A DNA stretch of 64,000 nucleotides from contig NC_083371.1 in NCBI RefSeq assembly GCF_029542785.1, positions 620,001 to 684,000 of the forward strand, written 5' to 3'. Every line of letters starts with the position of its first letter. The stretch's first letter is position 1. The translations under genes were made by a program, and so were the position numbers. A model generated the notes under the pieces. That model made no database searches. It was given only the letters and a program-made list of their open reading frames with translations, and was not told the DNA's origin. Source of the stretch: Malassezia japonica. Lineage: Eukaryota > Basidiomycota > Malasseziomycetes > Malasseziales > Malasseziaceae. This document shows positions 20,519 to 31,575 of this stretch, in pieces.

Positions 20519-23500
20519 ATGGCCGTGAGTCGTGCCGAGGCCGGCGAGGTTGCAGCGCCGGTAAGTAGATTGGCTGACGCAGTATCTTGTCTTGCGGCAG
20601 CTCGCAAAAGATGTCAATGTCCGGCTCGCGAGTCCACTTGCGCTGGATTCGGCACGCGCGGTGAAGTTGTTCGCCGTCGCCAATTCGCACGGATCGGCGT
20701 TTGTCGCGACGCCGCAGGGTACGTCGCGCAACTGACGCAGGAATCGACGTATACAAACTCCAGAGTCTGCGTGAGACGTTCAAGGCGGAGCGTAATGCGT
20801 GCCCACAGGCACAGCCTGCGTCCTCGCTCTCGACCGAGGCCTATGGCGCCCCGGTCCAATTCCTCGCCGTCGCCGACGCAGAGGCACGCCTCGTATGTGG
20901 GCTGACGAACGGCACGGTGCTCGTATATGAAATTGCATCCATGCATAGCGCGCCGCGCCAGGTCGCGCCGCCGCAGCCCAACACGGCACTCACCTCGCTG
21001 AAACCGAACCCGGGCGAACGCGGCGAGCTGTGCTTGGCCGTGTACGCTGCGAGCACTGAGGGGGGGAGCGCATACGTGCTCGACATACGTGCTGGCGAGT
21101 GGCGCGCATCGCTGCCCGAGGCCAACGTTACCGCCGCCGACTGGTCGGCCAAGGGCAAGCAGCTCGTGCTTGGCCTGCGCTCGGGCGAAATCGCACAGCT
21201 CACGCCAGAGGGCGAGGCCAAGGCACGTCTCGCTGCACCCCCAGAGGCGGGTCGCCCGCTGTATGTCGAGGACGTGCTGTGGCTCGAGAACCATGTCTTT
21301 CTCGTCACGTACAACACGGTCTCGGACGAGCTCACGCACGAATACGATGTCTATGTCGTCCTCCGCGATGCCAAGGCACAGTCGTGCACCTACGCCCAGT
21401 TTCCGCTGGACGTTGCACCGCCGTTTGGTGACACAAGCCGGCGCGGCACACGGTATCTGGCCGCGCTGCGCGCGTGGGACAAGGAAAAGCACCTCGTGTT
21501 TATAGCGAGCGGGCCCAGCACCGATGTCGGTGTGATTGAGTGCAAGGCCGATGCGGCGGGCGTCGCGGCATGGAACGTGCTCGAGCTCGAGGACACGTCG
21601 CGCCCGGCACTGCCGTTTTCGTCCGTGGACGAATCGTCGGACACGTCGCCCGTCGCCCTCGCCCTCGACTTGACGGCGACCGAACCGATTGCCGATCCGA
21701 ACGCGGCCGCAAAGGGCGAGGACCCGGCCGCAACGCTTCCCGCGACGCCGATTCTCTTGGTCTACACGAGCGATGGTGTCCTGCTTGCCTACAATGTGAT
21801 CAATGCAGATGCAAAGGATGCTTATCCTGGCATGGTCCACGCAACGCAAGGTGCGGCGCAGGGCCAGGCACCGCCGCCGCCATCGAGCGCCACTGCGTTT
21901 GGGTCGACTTCGACACCGAGCGCGGCCGCGTTCGGATCGACGTCCACGCCGAATGCACCTGCGTTTGGTTCGACGTCCACGCCGAGCGCCTCTGCATTTG
22001 GATCGACATCTACCCCTAGTGCCCCGGCTTTTGGATCGACTTCTACGCCGGGCGCCCCGGCTTTTGGATCCACTTCGGGCCCGTCCGCCTTTGGCAAACC
22101 CGCGTTTGGCCAGACGGCGTCGGGCGGAGGATTCGGTGCTTTTGGCGGTGCAAAGTCGGCATTTGGATCGTCGTCCGGATCGGCCTTTGGGGCGGCCGGC
22201 AACACGAACTCTGCTCCCGCTTTTGGAAGCACGTCGACGCCTTCTGCATTCGGAAGCACAGCGTCCCCCTCGGCATTTGGAAGTGCTTCGGGTACCTCGG
22301 CATTTGGCTCGCCAGCTTTTGGCCAGTCGTCGGGCTTTGGCGCGGCAGCGTCCAAGCCTTCAGCGTTCGGTACGACCGCGACCCCTGCCTTTGGCCAGTC
22401 GTCGGCGTTTGACAAGCCTTCGACTCCGGGCTCGACTGGTACGAATTCCGCATTCAGCTCGATGGCCGGTAAGCCGACGGGCTTCGGCGCCGTGAGCAGC
22501 TCCAACAGCGGCTCCGTCTTTGGCTCGGGCGGCGCGTTCGACAAGGGCAAGCCTGCATTCGAGGGTGCGACCCCTGCGCCCAAACCCGAGCCAGAGTCGG
22601 GTATGGAAGCAGAGCCTATCGACGACGGAAACAAGGGTGCCTTCTCGTTCGGCTCGATGAACGATATGATGGATACCAAGCCGGCGCAGGAAAGCACGCC
22701 GACTCCCAATACCCCTTCGGCACCTGAGTCTCGTACGACTCCTGCCTCGACGCCGTCTGCGTTTGGGTTTGCCGCAAGTCAGCCGAAGCCTTCGGCTGGG
22801 TTCTCGTTCGGCCAGTCCGCGCCCAAGGCACCAGAGCCGGTGACGCCGACCAAAGCGCGTGAGCAAAAGCAGGCCCCTGCATTTTCATTTGCTAATCCCG
22901 AAGAGAAGAAAGACCGGCCTGCATTTTCGTTTGCCAAGCCAGACGAGAAGGAGGAAAAGAAGGACGCAGCAGCCTTTTCGTTCGCAAAGCCAGAGGAAAA
23001 GAAAGACGCGCCTGCTTTTTCTTTTGCCAAGCCCGAGGAGAAGAAGGGCGCGCCCTCCTTCTCGTTTGCCAAGCCAGATGAGAAGAAAGACGAAAAGAAG
23101 GACGCTCCTGCTTTCTCTTTCGCCAAGCCCGAGGCTCAGAAAGACGAAAAGGAAGAAAAGAAGGATGCACCTGCCTTTTCCTTCTCCAAGCCTGAAGAAA
23201 AGCAGGATGAAAAGAAGGAAGAGAAGAAGGACACTCCTGCTTTCTCCTTTGCGAAACCCGACACGCAGAAAGATGACAAGGAGGCTAAGGAGGACGCGCT
23301 CCCTGCTTTGTCTGCTAAGCCTGCGGAGAAGGGAGAGGAGGAGAAGGATGCCAAAGATGGCCCTGCATTCTCCTTTTCCAAGCCAGAGGAGAAAAAGGAA
23401 GACAACAAGGATGCTCCCGCATTCTCCTTCTCCAAACCTGAAAAGAAGCAGGACGAGAAAAAAGAGGACAAGAAGGATGCTCCTGCCTTCTCGTTCGCTA

Positions 23501-26247
23501 AGCCCGAAGAGAAAAAGGAAGAGAATAAAAACACCCCTTCATTTTCCTTTGCGAAGCCCGAGACCAAGGACGAGAAGAAGGAAGAGAAAAAGGGTACACC
23601 TTCCTTCTCCTTTGCGAAGCCGGAGGAAAAGAAGGATGCGCCAGCTTTCTCATTCGCCAAACCTGACGATGGGAATGATAACAAGAAGGATACCGCCGCT
23701 TTCTCGTTTGCAAAACCTGGAGAAAAGAGCACGACGACCCCGTCCAAGCCTGAGGGAAAGAAGGACGAGGAAAAGGACGCTCCTTCCTTTTCCTTCGCCA
23801 AGCCTGAGGATAAGAAGGAGGAACAGAAGAGTGCTCCTGCATTCTCTTTCTCAAATCCAGAGAAGGAAGAGAAGAAAGACGACACTACTGTGTCGCAGCC
23901 TGAGGACAAGAAAGACGCCCCTGCTTTTTCTGTTGCCAAGCCGGAGGAAAAGAGCGAAGAGGGGAATGCCACTGCCTTTTCTTTCACCAAGTCTGACGGC
24001 AAGAAGGACGAGACGAAGGATGCACCCACCTTCTCCTTTGCCAAGCCAGAGGAAAAGAAAGAGGACAAGAAGGACGCACCCACCTTCTCCTTTGCCAATC
24101 CTGAGGAAAAGAAAGAGGACAAGAAGGACGCACCCACCTTCTCTTTTGCCAAGCCTGAGGAAAAGAAAGAGGACAAGAAGGACGCACCCACCTTCTCTTT
24201 TGCCAAGCCTGAGGAAAAGAAAGAAGAAATTAAACCTGCCCCTGCTTTCTCGTTCGCGAAACCTGACGAGAAGAAAGGCGATTCTAAGACGGCCCTTGCT
24301 TTCTCTTTCGCCAGGCCTGAGGACAAGAAGGGTGAGACACATGGTGGCTCTGCCTTCTCTTTCGCCAAGCCTGACGAGAAGAAGGATGCACCTGCCTTCT
24401 CGTTTGCCAAATCTGACGAGAAGAATGGGGAGCAGAAGAGCGCTCCGGCCTTTTCCTTTGCCAAGTCTGAGAAAAAGAAAGATGCTCCTCCCACTTTCTT
24501 CAGCAAGCCTGACGAGAAAAAGGAGGAACCCAGGGCGTCTCCTGCGTTCTCGTTTGCTAAGCCAGAAGAAAAGAAGGACGCCCCCGCCTTTTCCTTTGCC
24601 AAGTCGGAGCCCAAGGAGGCTGACAAGGCCAAGAGTGCCCCTGCTTTCTCGTTTGCCTCGCAAGACAAGCCGAAAGAGTCTCCTGCCGCCAAACCAGTTG
24701 AAAGCAACGAGATGGAAAAGCAGAGCGGGGACAAGCCGAGGGATGCGTCCTTCTTCGCCAAGAGCGAACCGGCGAGCGCCATTGCGCCCAAAGAAAAGTC
24801 GCCTGAAGCGCCTGCTAAGCTCGATGGTGTGCCTTTGCAAGACATCAAGGTGCCCAGGGTCCACCTGTCCTCTCTTCCTGCGCCGTCGGTACCGGCAGAG
24901 GAAGGCGAATTGCAGCGTGAGTTTGCCAAGATCTACCTCGGCCTGAATGCGGAGCTGGATGCGCTCAAGAGCCAGGCGAAAGAGACCGCGGCTTTCTACG
25001 ACAAACTGCGTACGCCCTCGGCCCCTACAAAGCATACGGCGGATCTGGACTCACCAACGTGGACGATGGGTGACCTGTCGTCTCTTACGCCAGTTGCACA
25101 GCAATTGAGCGCCGATATTGCCAAGGTTGATCGTGCATTTGCAGAGAACCAGCAGCGTGTTGCGGGCCTGCAAAGTGTGCAGCTCAAGGCCGAGATCAAG
25201 CGTGACGAAACCACGCGATTCTTGCGCGCTCGTAAGGATCCCTCCTTTGCGAAGCTGGTGCGTGTTCGCCACCTCGGCCCCGAACATGTCGAGAACCAGC
25301 AGCGCCTGCGCCGTTCTACGCACCTTGTGCGTGAGCGTATGCAGGAACTGGACGAACACCTGCAGACCATCAAGACTGCCATTGCCAACGACAAGGCCGG
25401 TCGGCAGCCTATGCATGCGCCGTCGCTTGACTCGGTGTATCGCTCTGCGGATCATATCACGACGCTGGCCGCGCGCCGTCTCGCTGAGCTCGATCGTCTG
25501 AACGCAGAGCTGAATGAGCTGCGCCCTAGCGCGGCCCCTGAAATTGTTCGCGAGCCGAGTGTGCCGCTGACGCCCCGCAAGACGAGCGGCGCTCTGGACT
25601 CGATCGGCGCCTTGCACAATACCCTGCCTGCTGTCTCGAACGCGGCCGATGTGCAGGCCGAGCGGGACGCACAGCGTGCGGCGATGCAGACGCTTTTCAC
25701 GATGCGCGATACGCCACTCGTGACGAATGCCACCATGGAAGCGAGTCTTCCTGCCGACGCCAAGGTTAGCTTGCCGGTGACAAGGCCCATTGCGCTGCGA
25801 GGCGTTGTGCGCTCCAAACGCCCGCCGGCACCGAAACCGGCGCCATGCGAAGTGCCCGAGTCGGCCGCCATGCCTACGGAGGAGAAAAAAGAGGCGCCTG
25901 TCGACTTTTTCGCGACATCGACACCGTCGGGTGTGAGTACGCCCATGCCCGCTACGACAACGCCCGTGCGCTCCCCTTCGTTCTTCTCGAGCTTGACGAG
26001 CAACAAGCAGGCTCTGCACTCGTCGCATGTGCCTGCACAATATACCACGTTCGAGGGACTCGTGCCGCCGCGCCGTATCTCGCCGCCGACCGATCTGACG
26101 TTGGACGAGTTTGTCGCCCAGGATGGAGAGGACGACGACGACGACGACGACGATTATGACGACTACGACGACGACTACGGTGAGGACGAAGACGAGGATG
26201 AGGACGAGGAGGCGTACGAAGACGAGGACGATGAAGACGTCGATTAG
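20519..26247 (+). CDS. NUP159: NUP159/NUP214-type nucleoporin with FG and FSFAKP repeats
   Basis: Exons 20519-20560, 20583-20718, 20741-26247; two 22-nt introns; 1894 aa. The N-terminal ~450 residues form a beta-propeller like that of NUP159, which docks the mRNA export helicase DBP5 on the cytoplasmic face of the nuclear pore. Then come FG repeats (FGSTSTPSA-type, nt about 21890-22560). A very long array of FSFAKPEEKKD-type units follows (nt about 22880-24680), with FSF cores but few FG pairs and strongly charged spacers. A helical region (nt 24830-25520) suits the coiled coil that anchors in the NUP82 complex, and the extreme C-terminus is an Asp/Glu tail. The N-terminal small exons were set from splice motifs and frame. 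Confidence 0.88.
24015..24225 (+). repeat. 54-nt tandem repeats in NUP159
   Basis: About four near-identical 54-nt units (18 aa: EKKEDKKDAPTFSFAKPE) in tandem, the most homogeneous part of a longer degenerate FSFAKP array. The near identity suggests recent unequal exchange or slippage. Confidence 0.85.
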
Positions 26248-26250
26248 TAG

Positions 26251-27942
26251 CTACAAATCAAGCGTGATATCTACCGATAGCCCTTGCATGTCATCCGCAA
26301 ACGTGCGAGGGTCGACCCAGCGCCATACATCGTAGCGATGGTTGAGCCCGCTCTGCTCTTGGATCGCGTACGGGCCACCGTCCCCGGTACCGATGCACGC
26401 CGCACGCCCGCCAGGGCCAGCGTGCGCGCCGCAAAAGCCGCCCGCATGCGGCGAGGCCCACAAGAAATAGACCGAGTGTACTCGCGAGTGAATCAAGGCC
26501 ATCGCGCAATAGACGCATGGCTCGTGCGTCAGGAAGAGTGACAGGCCCGTCAGCAGGTAGTCTTGACCATTCGCTGCAACGCCTTGTACTTCCTCTGTAC
26601 GATTTGCAGCGCGCCATTCAGCCACGGCACGTACGGCGTTCGGTACGGCGTGTCGCAGCGGATGTGACTCGCTCTTTCGCGTGTCAAAAGCGTCGAGTGC
26701 GACTTCCCCCTGACCATCCGGCCCCGGCGCCGTGACAAAGGCCCCGACACCGACCTCGCCGGCGGCGGCTGCACGGCGTGCGGTCTGCAGACACCGTCGG
26801 AATCCAGCGCGGATCCAGTCGGTTGCACCGTCTTTGCGCCACATCTCAGCATCTTGTGCGCGATCAATGAGCACTGCCTGCCGTGCCGCGTCGCTTCCAG
26901 GCAGCCCATTGCCGGTAGCCAGGCCAGCGCCAGGCGGCAAAAAGACGCAAGGCCATACGGCCGCCCATTCAGCGAGACGGGTCCGGCTCGGGGCAGCACA
27001 CACCGGAACGCGTACGAGATAGAGGTGGACCGCCGCGAGATCGTCGAGCGCCGGTTGTAGAAGGGACACGAGCTCATCGGGAGACTGGTGGCCGTGTAGT
27101 GCGACAAGCACAGACAAATCATCCGAGTCTTTTGGAGGCAACCATTCGCCGTCTTCACAGCGCGTCACCTCGCGTGTCTTTCGAAAGGTGCGCAGATGCC
27201 GCAACGAGGTTGCGCCGGACGGGCCGGCGCAGATGGTCTTGTCCTTGATCAGCGACTGCAGAATCTTGGCGACAGTCGCGCACGCACGCGGCGGCGCGTC
27301 GATCGCCCACGCAAGCGTCGTCTCCAGCGGCATTGTGCGTGGATCAGGCGACGCAGTCACACGCCAGAGTGGGGTGTCCGCGTCCACAGGCGCTCTCGCA
27401 AACAAGGCCTCGTTGGAGGACGATTGGGGGGTATCATTCGACGCATTGTCGTCGAGGTCCATCTGGCCAAAGAGGGCGCATTCGCCGAATTCAGTCGCAG
27501 GCGGCGAGGCACATTCCGACGGTTCCTCCCACCACATTTTTCCAGCACCGTAACAGATGCACAGCTCCTCGCCGATATCAATGCAGCGCACCGTGCGGTA
27601 CCGAATGCACTCGGCGCGGCGGTCGAGCTCGTACGATACATTTGCCCGAGGATTGTGATTAAAGAGAGAGCCGAGGCCCAGTGCAAGGGCCATCGTACTT
27701 CCTCCTGCTCTCTTTTCCCAGATAAAGGTGTACGAGTCGAGCAGGGTATACTGGCCGTGCGTTTTGTATTCTTCTGCCTCAAAAAGCAGGACAGGGCTAA
27801 TTTCAATCACAGTATCGCGCCCAATCGGATGCGATGCAAAGACACCACGGCCTGCCGTGGGCGTGTATCGAATCTCGAGGCCATGCACGTTGAGGTGCGG
27901 CGTAATAGGCAGCCGCCCATCCGTCACTTCGTCCTTGGCCAT
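26251..27942 (-). CDS. TAD3: SET domain fused to TAD3-type tRNA adenosine deaminase subunit
   Basis: Single exon, 563 aa from the ATG at 27942. Residues 15-140 form a SET-like domain: GRGVFASHPIG, GLGSLFNHNPRANVSYEL (the NHS-like pocket) and GEELCICYGAG. After a Ser/Asp linker the rest is ADAT3/TAD3-like: HAVPNAV about residue 430 with Val where a catalytic Glu would be (HAV, as in TAD3, the non-catalytic partner) and HEPCVYCAMAL (PCxxC zinc site) near residue 475. TAD2-TAD3 makes inosine at tRNA position 34. The SET half may methylate protein lysines; its substrate is unknown. A further in-frame Met at 27993 overlaps the opposite gene's start and is not used. The stop lies 3 bp from the NUP159 stop. 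Confidence 0.85.
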   Translation of the reverse strand: MAKDEVTDGRLPITPHLNVHGLEIRYTPTAGRGVFASHPIGRDTVIEISPVLLFEAEEYKTHGQYTLLDSYTFIWEKRAGGSTMALALGLGSLFNHNPRANVSYELDRRAECIRYRTVRCIDIGEELCICYGAGKMWWEEPSECASPPATEFGECALFGQMDLDDNASNDTPQSSSNEALFARAPVDADTPLWRVTASPDPRTMPLETTLAWAIDAPPRACATVAKILQSLIKDKTICAGPSGATSLRHLRTFRKTREVTRCEDGEWLPPKDSDDLSVLVALHGHQSPDELVSLLQPALDDLAAVHLYLVRVPVCAAPSRTRLAEWAAVWPCVFLPPGAGLATGNGLPGSDAARQAVLIDRAQDAEMWRKDGATDWIRAGFRRCLQTARRAAAAGEVGVGAFVTAPGPDGQGEVALDAFDTRKSESHPLRHAVPNAVRAVAEWRAANRTEEVQGVAANGQDYLLTGLSLFLTHEPCVYCAMALIHSRVHSVYFLWASPHAGGFCGAHAGPGGRAACIGTGDGGPYAIQEQSGLNHRYDVWRWVDPRTFADDMQGLSVDITLDL

Positions 27943-27991
27943 GCACAAAAAAAAGGTCCAATTCGAAGAGAGCCTCCACTTCTCCACAACC
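27943..27991. promoter_or_regulatory. very short divergent promoter SET-TAD3 / mitochondrial protein
   Basis: Only 49 bp separate the two starts. It contains an A8 run (plus strand, 27947-27954), which may be nucleosome-disfavouring. Confidence 0.5.
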
Positions 27992-28333
27992 ATGGGAAGT
28001 TTTGGACGTTGCGTGTGGCAAGAGATGCGTACGGCACGGTCCTCGTTGCCGTCGCCGGCGGTGCGCATCGTACAGCTCCATACGAGCGCAAGGTGCTCCG
28101 AGACGAAGCCTGATACAAAAAATTCCAAGCAAGATAACCCAAAAGACCCCCAGAACAAGCCCGGTCCCCTGCCGGATCCGAGGGAGTCTGGCATGACGCA
28201 GCGCGACCGCGAGATATTCGAGCGGCTCCATGAGCGTGCCGGTGGTGGCGAGCACAATGTCGGTATTGTGGACGGCGCGTACGAGGGAGGATTGGGAAAA
28301 GAGACGAAGAAGAACATGTTTCGGCTGATCTAG
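27992..28333 (+). CDS. small predicted mitochondrial protein, unknown
   Basis: Single exon, 113 aa. The N-terminal 35 residues (MGSFGRCVWQEMRTARSSLP, then an RIVQLHTSARCS stretch) look like a cleavable mitochondrial presequence. A polar Lys/Pro linker leads to a compact C-terminus with MTQRDREIFERLHERAGG and a Gly-rich GIVDGAYEGGLGKETKKN segment that looks conserved rather than random. No family is recognised. It is divergent from SET-TAD3 with only 49 bp between the starts, and converges on NHA1 with 26 bp between the stops. Confidence 0.6.
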   Translation: MGSFGRCVWQEMRTARSSLPSPAVRIVQLHTSARCSETKPDTKNSKQDNPKDPQNKPGPLPDPRESGMTQRDREIFERLHERAGGGEHNVGIVDGAYEGGLGKETKKNMFRLI

Positions 28334-28359
28334 CTGACTGTCTATATACTACATCAGAA

Positions 28360-31153
28360 CTAGTCGTCATGCTTCTCATCTGTGGCGTCGCTTAACGGGT
28401 GCGACTGTGCATTATCCGCGCTCTCATGATCTTCGTCCTGTTTGACACCAGGGGGGTTGTATCCTGCAAACGACACCTGAGGGGTGCCCGAAGGTGTCGC
28501 GGAGGCGGGCTCGGTATCTTGCTTGGTGCTGCTCGGCTCCGTTGCCTGGGGGGCGCCCGTCTTGGGCGAGCCAGGCTCAGAAAGGTATGCCGGGGCCTGC
28601 TGCGAGTACGGGAAGTGCGACGCATATCCCGGCTCACCATCGGATTGGATGCTGTCCGTCGTTCCCCACATGTTTGGCGGCGCCATTGTCACGACCGAGC
28701 CAGGCGCATCGGACCGGAGCGGGGCCGAGGAACCCGTGCTGGAATGGTACGGGTAATGAGTATATTCAGAACCAAGTGCCTTGGCAGCACCTCCCTTCTC
28801 TTGATCGGCATGCGTAGGAAGCAAAGGGTATGCGTTGCTCTTTTCTTCGCACGGCATTTCCTTGTCGCCATGCAGCCACTTGGACATGACCGAAGAGAGC
28901 TGCTTCGGGATGCCTTTCTTGAAAAGGTTCTCGGTATGGTAGTCTTTCAGCTTGTAGTTGTCAGAAGGTTCCCAGTCCAGGTACTTTTCCAGCTTCTCGC
29001 CGTTCCGCGACAGCCACGAGCGGAAAGGACTCTCCTCTTCCATCAGTGCATCGTACTCTTCCTTCGGCAATGGGATGATCACTGTCTCGGACTCCGAGAG
29101 TGCCTCCTTCTGGTACTCAAGCACAATCTTATGCCCTTCGAGCCACTCGCGAACACGGGGGTAGGCATCCTCGTCGTAATCCTCGCCGTGCTCGCGCTGC
29201 ATAGCCAAATCAGCAATGTCTTGCTCGGTTGGTTTATCGGAAGGCTGGAGCGAGGCACGACGATCAGCCGCCTTACGGGCACGGTACCTGCGCATCTCGA
29301 GCGTGTCGCCACCACCCCAGTCCTCATCCTCACCTTGGCGACCAAGCTCCTCGTCTTCCGCATCAGGCTCGACATCTTCCACAGACTCAGATGCACCACC
29401 AAAGTGGACATGGCCACCCTCAGCCTCCTCGTGTTCGTGATGCTGGCGCTCTGCCGAGTCTCGAGAGGAAACGCTGTCGTCGCGCATCCGACGAAGACCT
29501 TCGTGCATTGCCTGCACAACCGACGTTTGTCCTGCGACAGGGCCTTCCTGGTTCTGCTGCGTGGCATTGGTCATCGTACGACGAATACCCGACAGCCAAC
29601 CCGGCTCGTCCGACGAGAAGGGTTGCGTAGGAGCATAACTCAGCGTACGGGCCAGGTTGGAGTGTGCACGCTTTCCGAATGCAAAGAACGGAACAGTGAA
29701 ACCGTGTACAAAGGTCGACGTCAACACGAAGAAGAAGACGATCGGCTGAATCGTCAGGGCAAGCACGTCATTGGTGTTCTGAGGCGGGTGCGAAACGTGC
29801 TCAATCAACAGCAAACGCCCGTACGTCGACATGAAAATCGCACCAACACCCATAGGGCCGAAGTAGCCAGAGAACAGGGCCTCTTGGAAAGTCTTAATGT
29901 CAGGAATCCACTTCCAGAGAAGGACGACGACGGGAATACGCTTCAGGAGCAGCACCAGAATACTCAGCACAATCAGACGCCAGATGGAAAGGTCGATCGA
30001 AGCGTCCACAAAGTCGTGCCAAGGCATGATTGCACCAATGTAGATAAACGTTGCAATGTTGAACACCAAGTCAACAATGCTGGAAAAGTTGGAGTCTTCC
30101 GTCTGTTTCTGGAACCAGCCATCCCAGGCAAAAGCGGTACCGCAGGCAAATGCAGCGAGAAGATCGTCACTGCCTAGCAGTACGTTGACGCCCATACTGG
30201 CGATCGCAAGACTCAAATATTGCGCAACAAAACTCTCACGATCCACGAGCTTCCTGCGCTCACTGAAACGAATCATCTTGCGTGCAAGGAAGCCCATAAA
30301 TGCACCAATGGCCGTGCCCAGACAAATCTCCCACGCCCACGTTTCTGTGTGAGCAGAATATACGTACGATAGAACCACTTCCCAACTGGGAAAGCGACCT
30401 GTGGGCGGTTCACCGTCAGATAGTATGCAAGGAAAAGGAAAGGGAAGGCAGCTCCATCGTTGCACCCCGACTCACACTGCAGCAGGTGACGGATGTGTGC
30501 AGGGACGTGCTTCTCGGCCCATGGACCACCCACCACAGCTTGAGCCAGAATAGGATCGGTCGGCGACACACATGACGCAACCATCAGGCTGAAGAGTAAG
30601 CTAACATGTGACGTACGAGTTCAAAAAGTCCAGACCAGGAACCAACGCCCAGATAAGGAGCGCAGAAATGAGCCAGCCCCAGACCATGACGGGTCCAAGG
30701 AGCATGGCAATCGATTTCCAATGCCGCCAGACGTACTTCTTGGGCAACTGGGTCAGATGATAAGACATACTTCAACGCCGACAGAAAACACGGACAGGGC
30801 AATTGTAACGCGCATCACTTCCAATGTAATTTCATTTGTGATCTCACTGCCCGGCGTGTTGGCCAGCTGGTGGCCCCACTTGTTCGGACTGAAAATTTTT
30901 GCAGAGACAGGACCTAGCGGTGAGACACAGCGCGACACGTACCAATAATAATACCGAACAAAAGTGCAAGAGGCGCCTCACCGAGGTAAAGCTTCTCCTT
31001 GATTAACATGGAGAACATGCCAAACTAGTATGAGCATATGAGATTGTGACATACCACGACAATGAACAAACCAAGCGCGACGTAGATAATGTGGGGAGCG
31101 GAGACCTCGAAAGGCTCGAACTTATGCTCCGTCCCCTCTAGTGCCATACTCAT
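28360..31153 (-). CDS. NHA1: plasma-membrane Na+/H+ antiporter (NHA1 type)
   Basis: Minus-strand exons 31055-31153, 30943-31024, 30771-30913, 30617-30747, 30368-30588, 28360-30344; introns of 30, 29, 23, 28 and 23 nt; 886 aa. It exports Na+ and K+ in exchange for protons. The first ~450 residues hold about 12 hydrophobic segments with antiporter motifs such as [34 protein letters not shown] and the CPA1-like [14 protein letters not shown]. The long hydrophilic C-terminal tail with [13 protein letters not shown] and acidic patches is typical of the fungal NHA1/CNH1 family. Its introns are longer than the 22-nt norm here, and the gene looks less GC-rich than its neighbours. The start at 31153 (MSMALEG...) is supported by the spliced frame. 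Confidence 0.9.
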
Positions 31154-31275
31154 GATGAACAAATAGGGTACCGCCCGCGCTTACTACCACAACCTCTGTG
31201 GAAGGGGATCACCAAACTGCGCGCGTCAGCCCGCACGCGTCAAAATTCCGCTTTTTGAAATTGGCGCGGGCACAC

Positions 31276-31289
31276 CTGCATGCATGCAG
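31276..31289. repeat. 14-bp perfect palindrome
   Basis: CTGCATGCATGCAG, in the 204-bp NHA1/tRNA intergenic stretch (31154-31357). That stretch also holds an ACGCGT box but no coding signal. Significance is unknown. Confidence 0.5.
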
Positions 31290-31357
31290 ACTTGGCAACC
31301 CTTTTGCACACAAAGCACAGTCATATACGCATTGGATTATCTAGATCTCAACGAAAA

Positions 31358-31459
31358 GCCCGCTTAGCTCAGTGGTAGAGCGCGTCACTAGTACCTCCCG
31401 CGACAGCGGTCGGCCTTCGGGTCATGACGAGGTCGGTTGTTCGATCCAGCCAGTGGGCA
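31358..31459 (+). tRNA. tRNA-Thr(AGT) with 30-nt intron, copy 1
   Basis: Acceptor GCCCGCT pairs with AGTGGGC, discriminator A. The D-arm is GCTCAGTGGTAGAGC, the anticodon stem CGTCA/TGACG, and the T-arm GGTTG-TTCGATC-CAGCC. The loop reads CT-AGT-A|A, so the anticodon is AGT (31390-31392). The intron 31394-31423 sits at the canonical place one base 3' of the anticodon. A T-run follows at 31464-31471 as Pol III terminator. Confidence 0.9.
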
Positions 31460-31575
31460 CACTTTCTTTTTTTCCTTTTCTCCGCGCTCATCATATGACA
31501 TCATCATGCAGATCCGTGGGCAAATCCTCCACATGGTTCCTCTTTCTCCTCGCTAGCTGGTGCATAGCGGCCAGG

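Noticed and set aside
22859..24946. Long plus-strand and minus-strand frames (695 and 597 codons) inside NUP159
   Set aside because: They arise from the repetitive KKE/FSF codons; only the +1 frame has FG and coiled-coil regions.
31372..31575. N-terminal extension of the FAD monooxygenase into tRNA copy 1
   Set aside because: The open frame begins at a GTG inside the tRNA; the Rossmann fold begins at the ATG at 31576.
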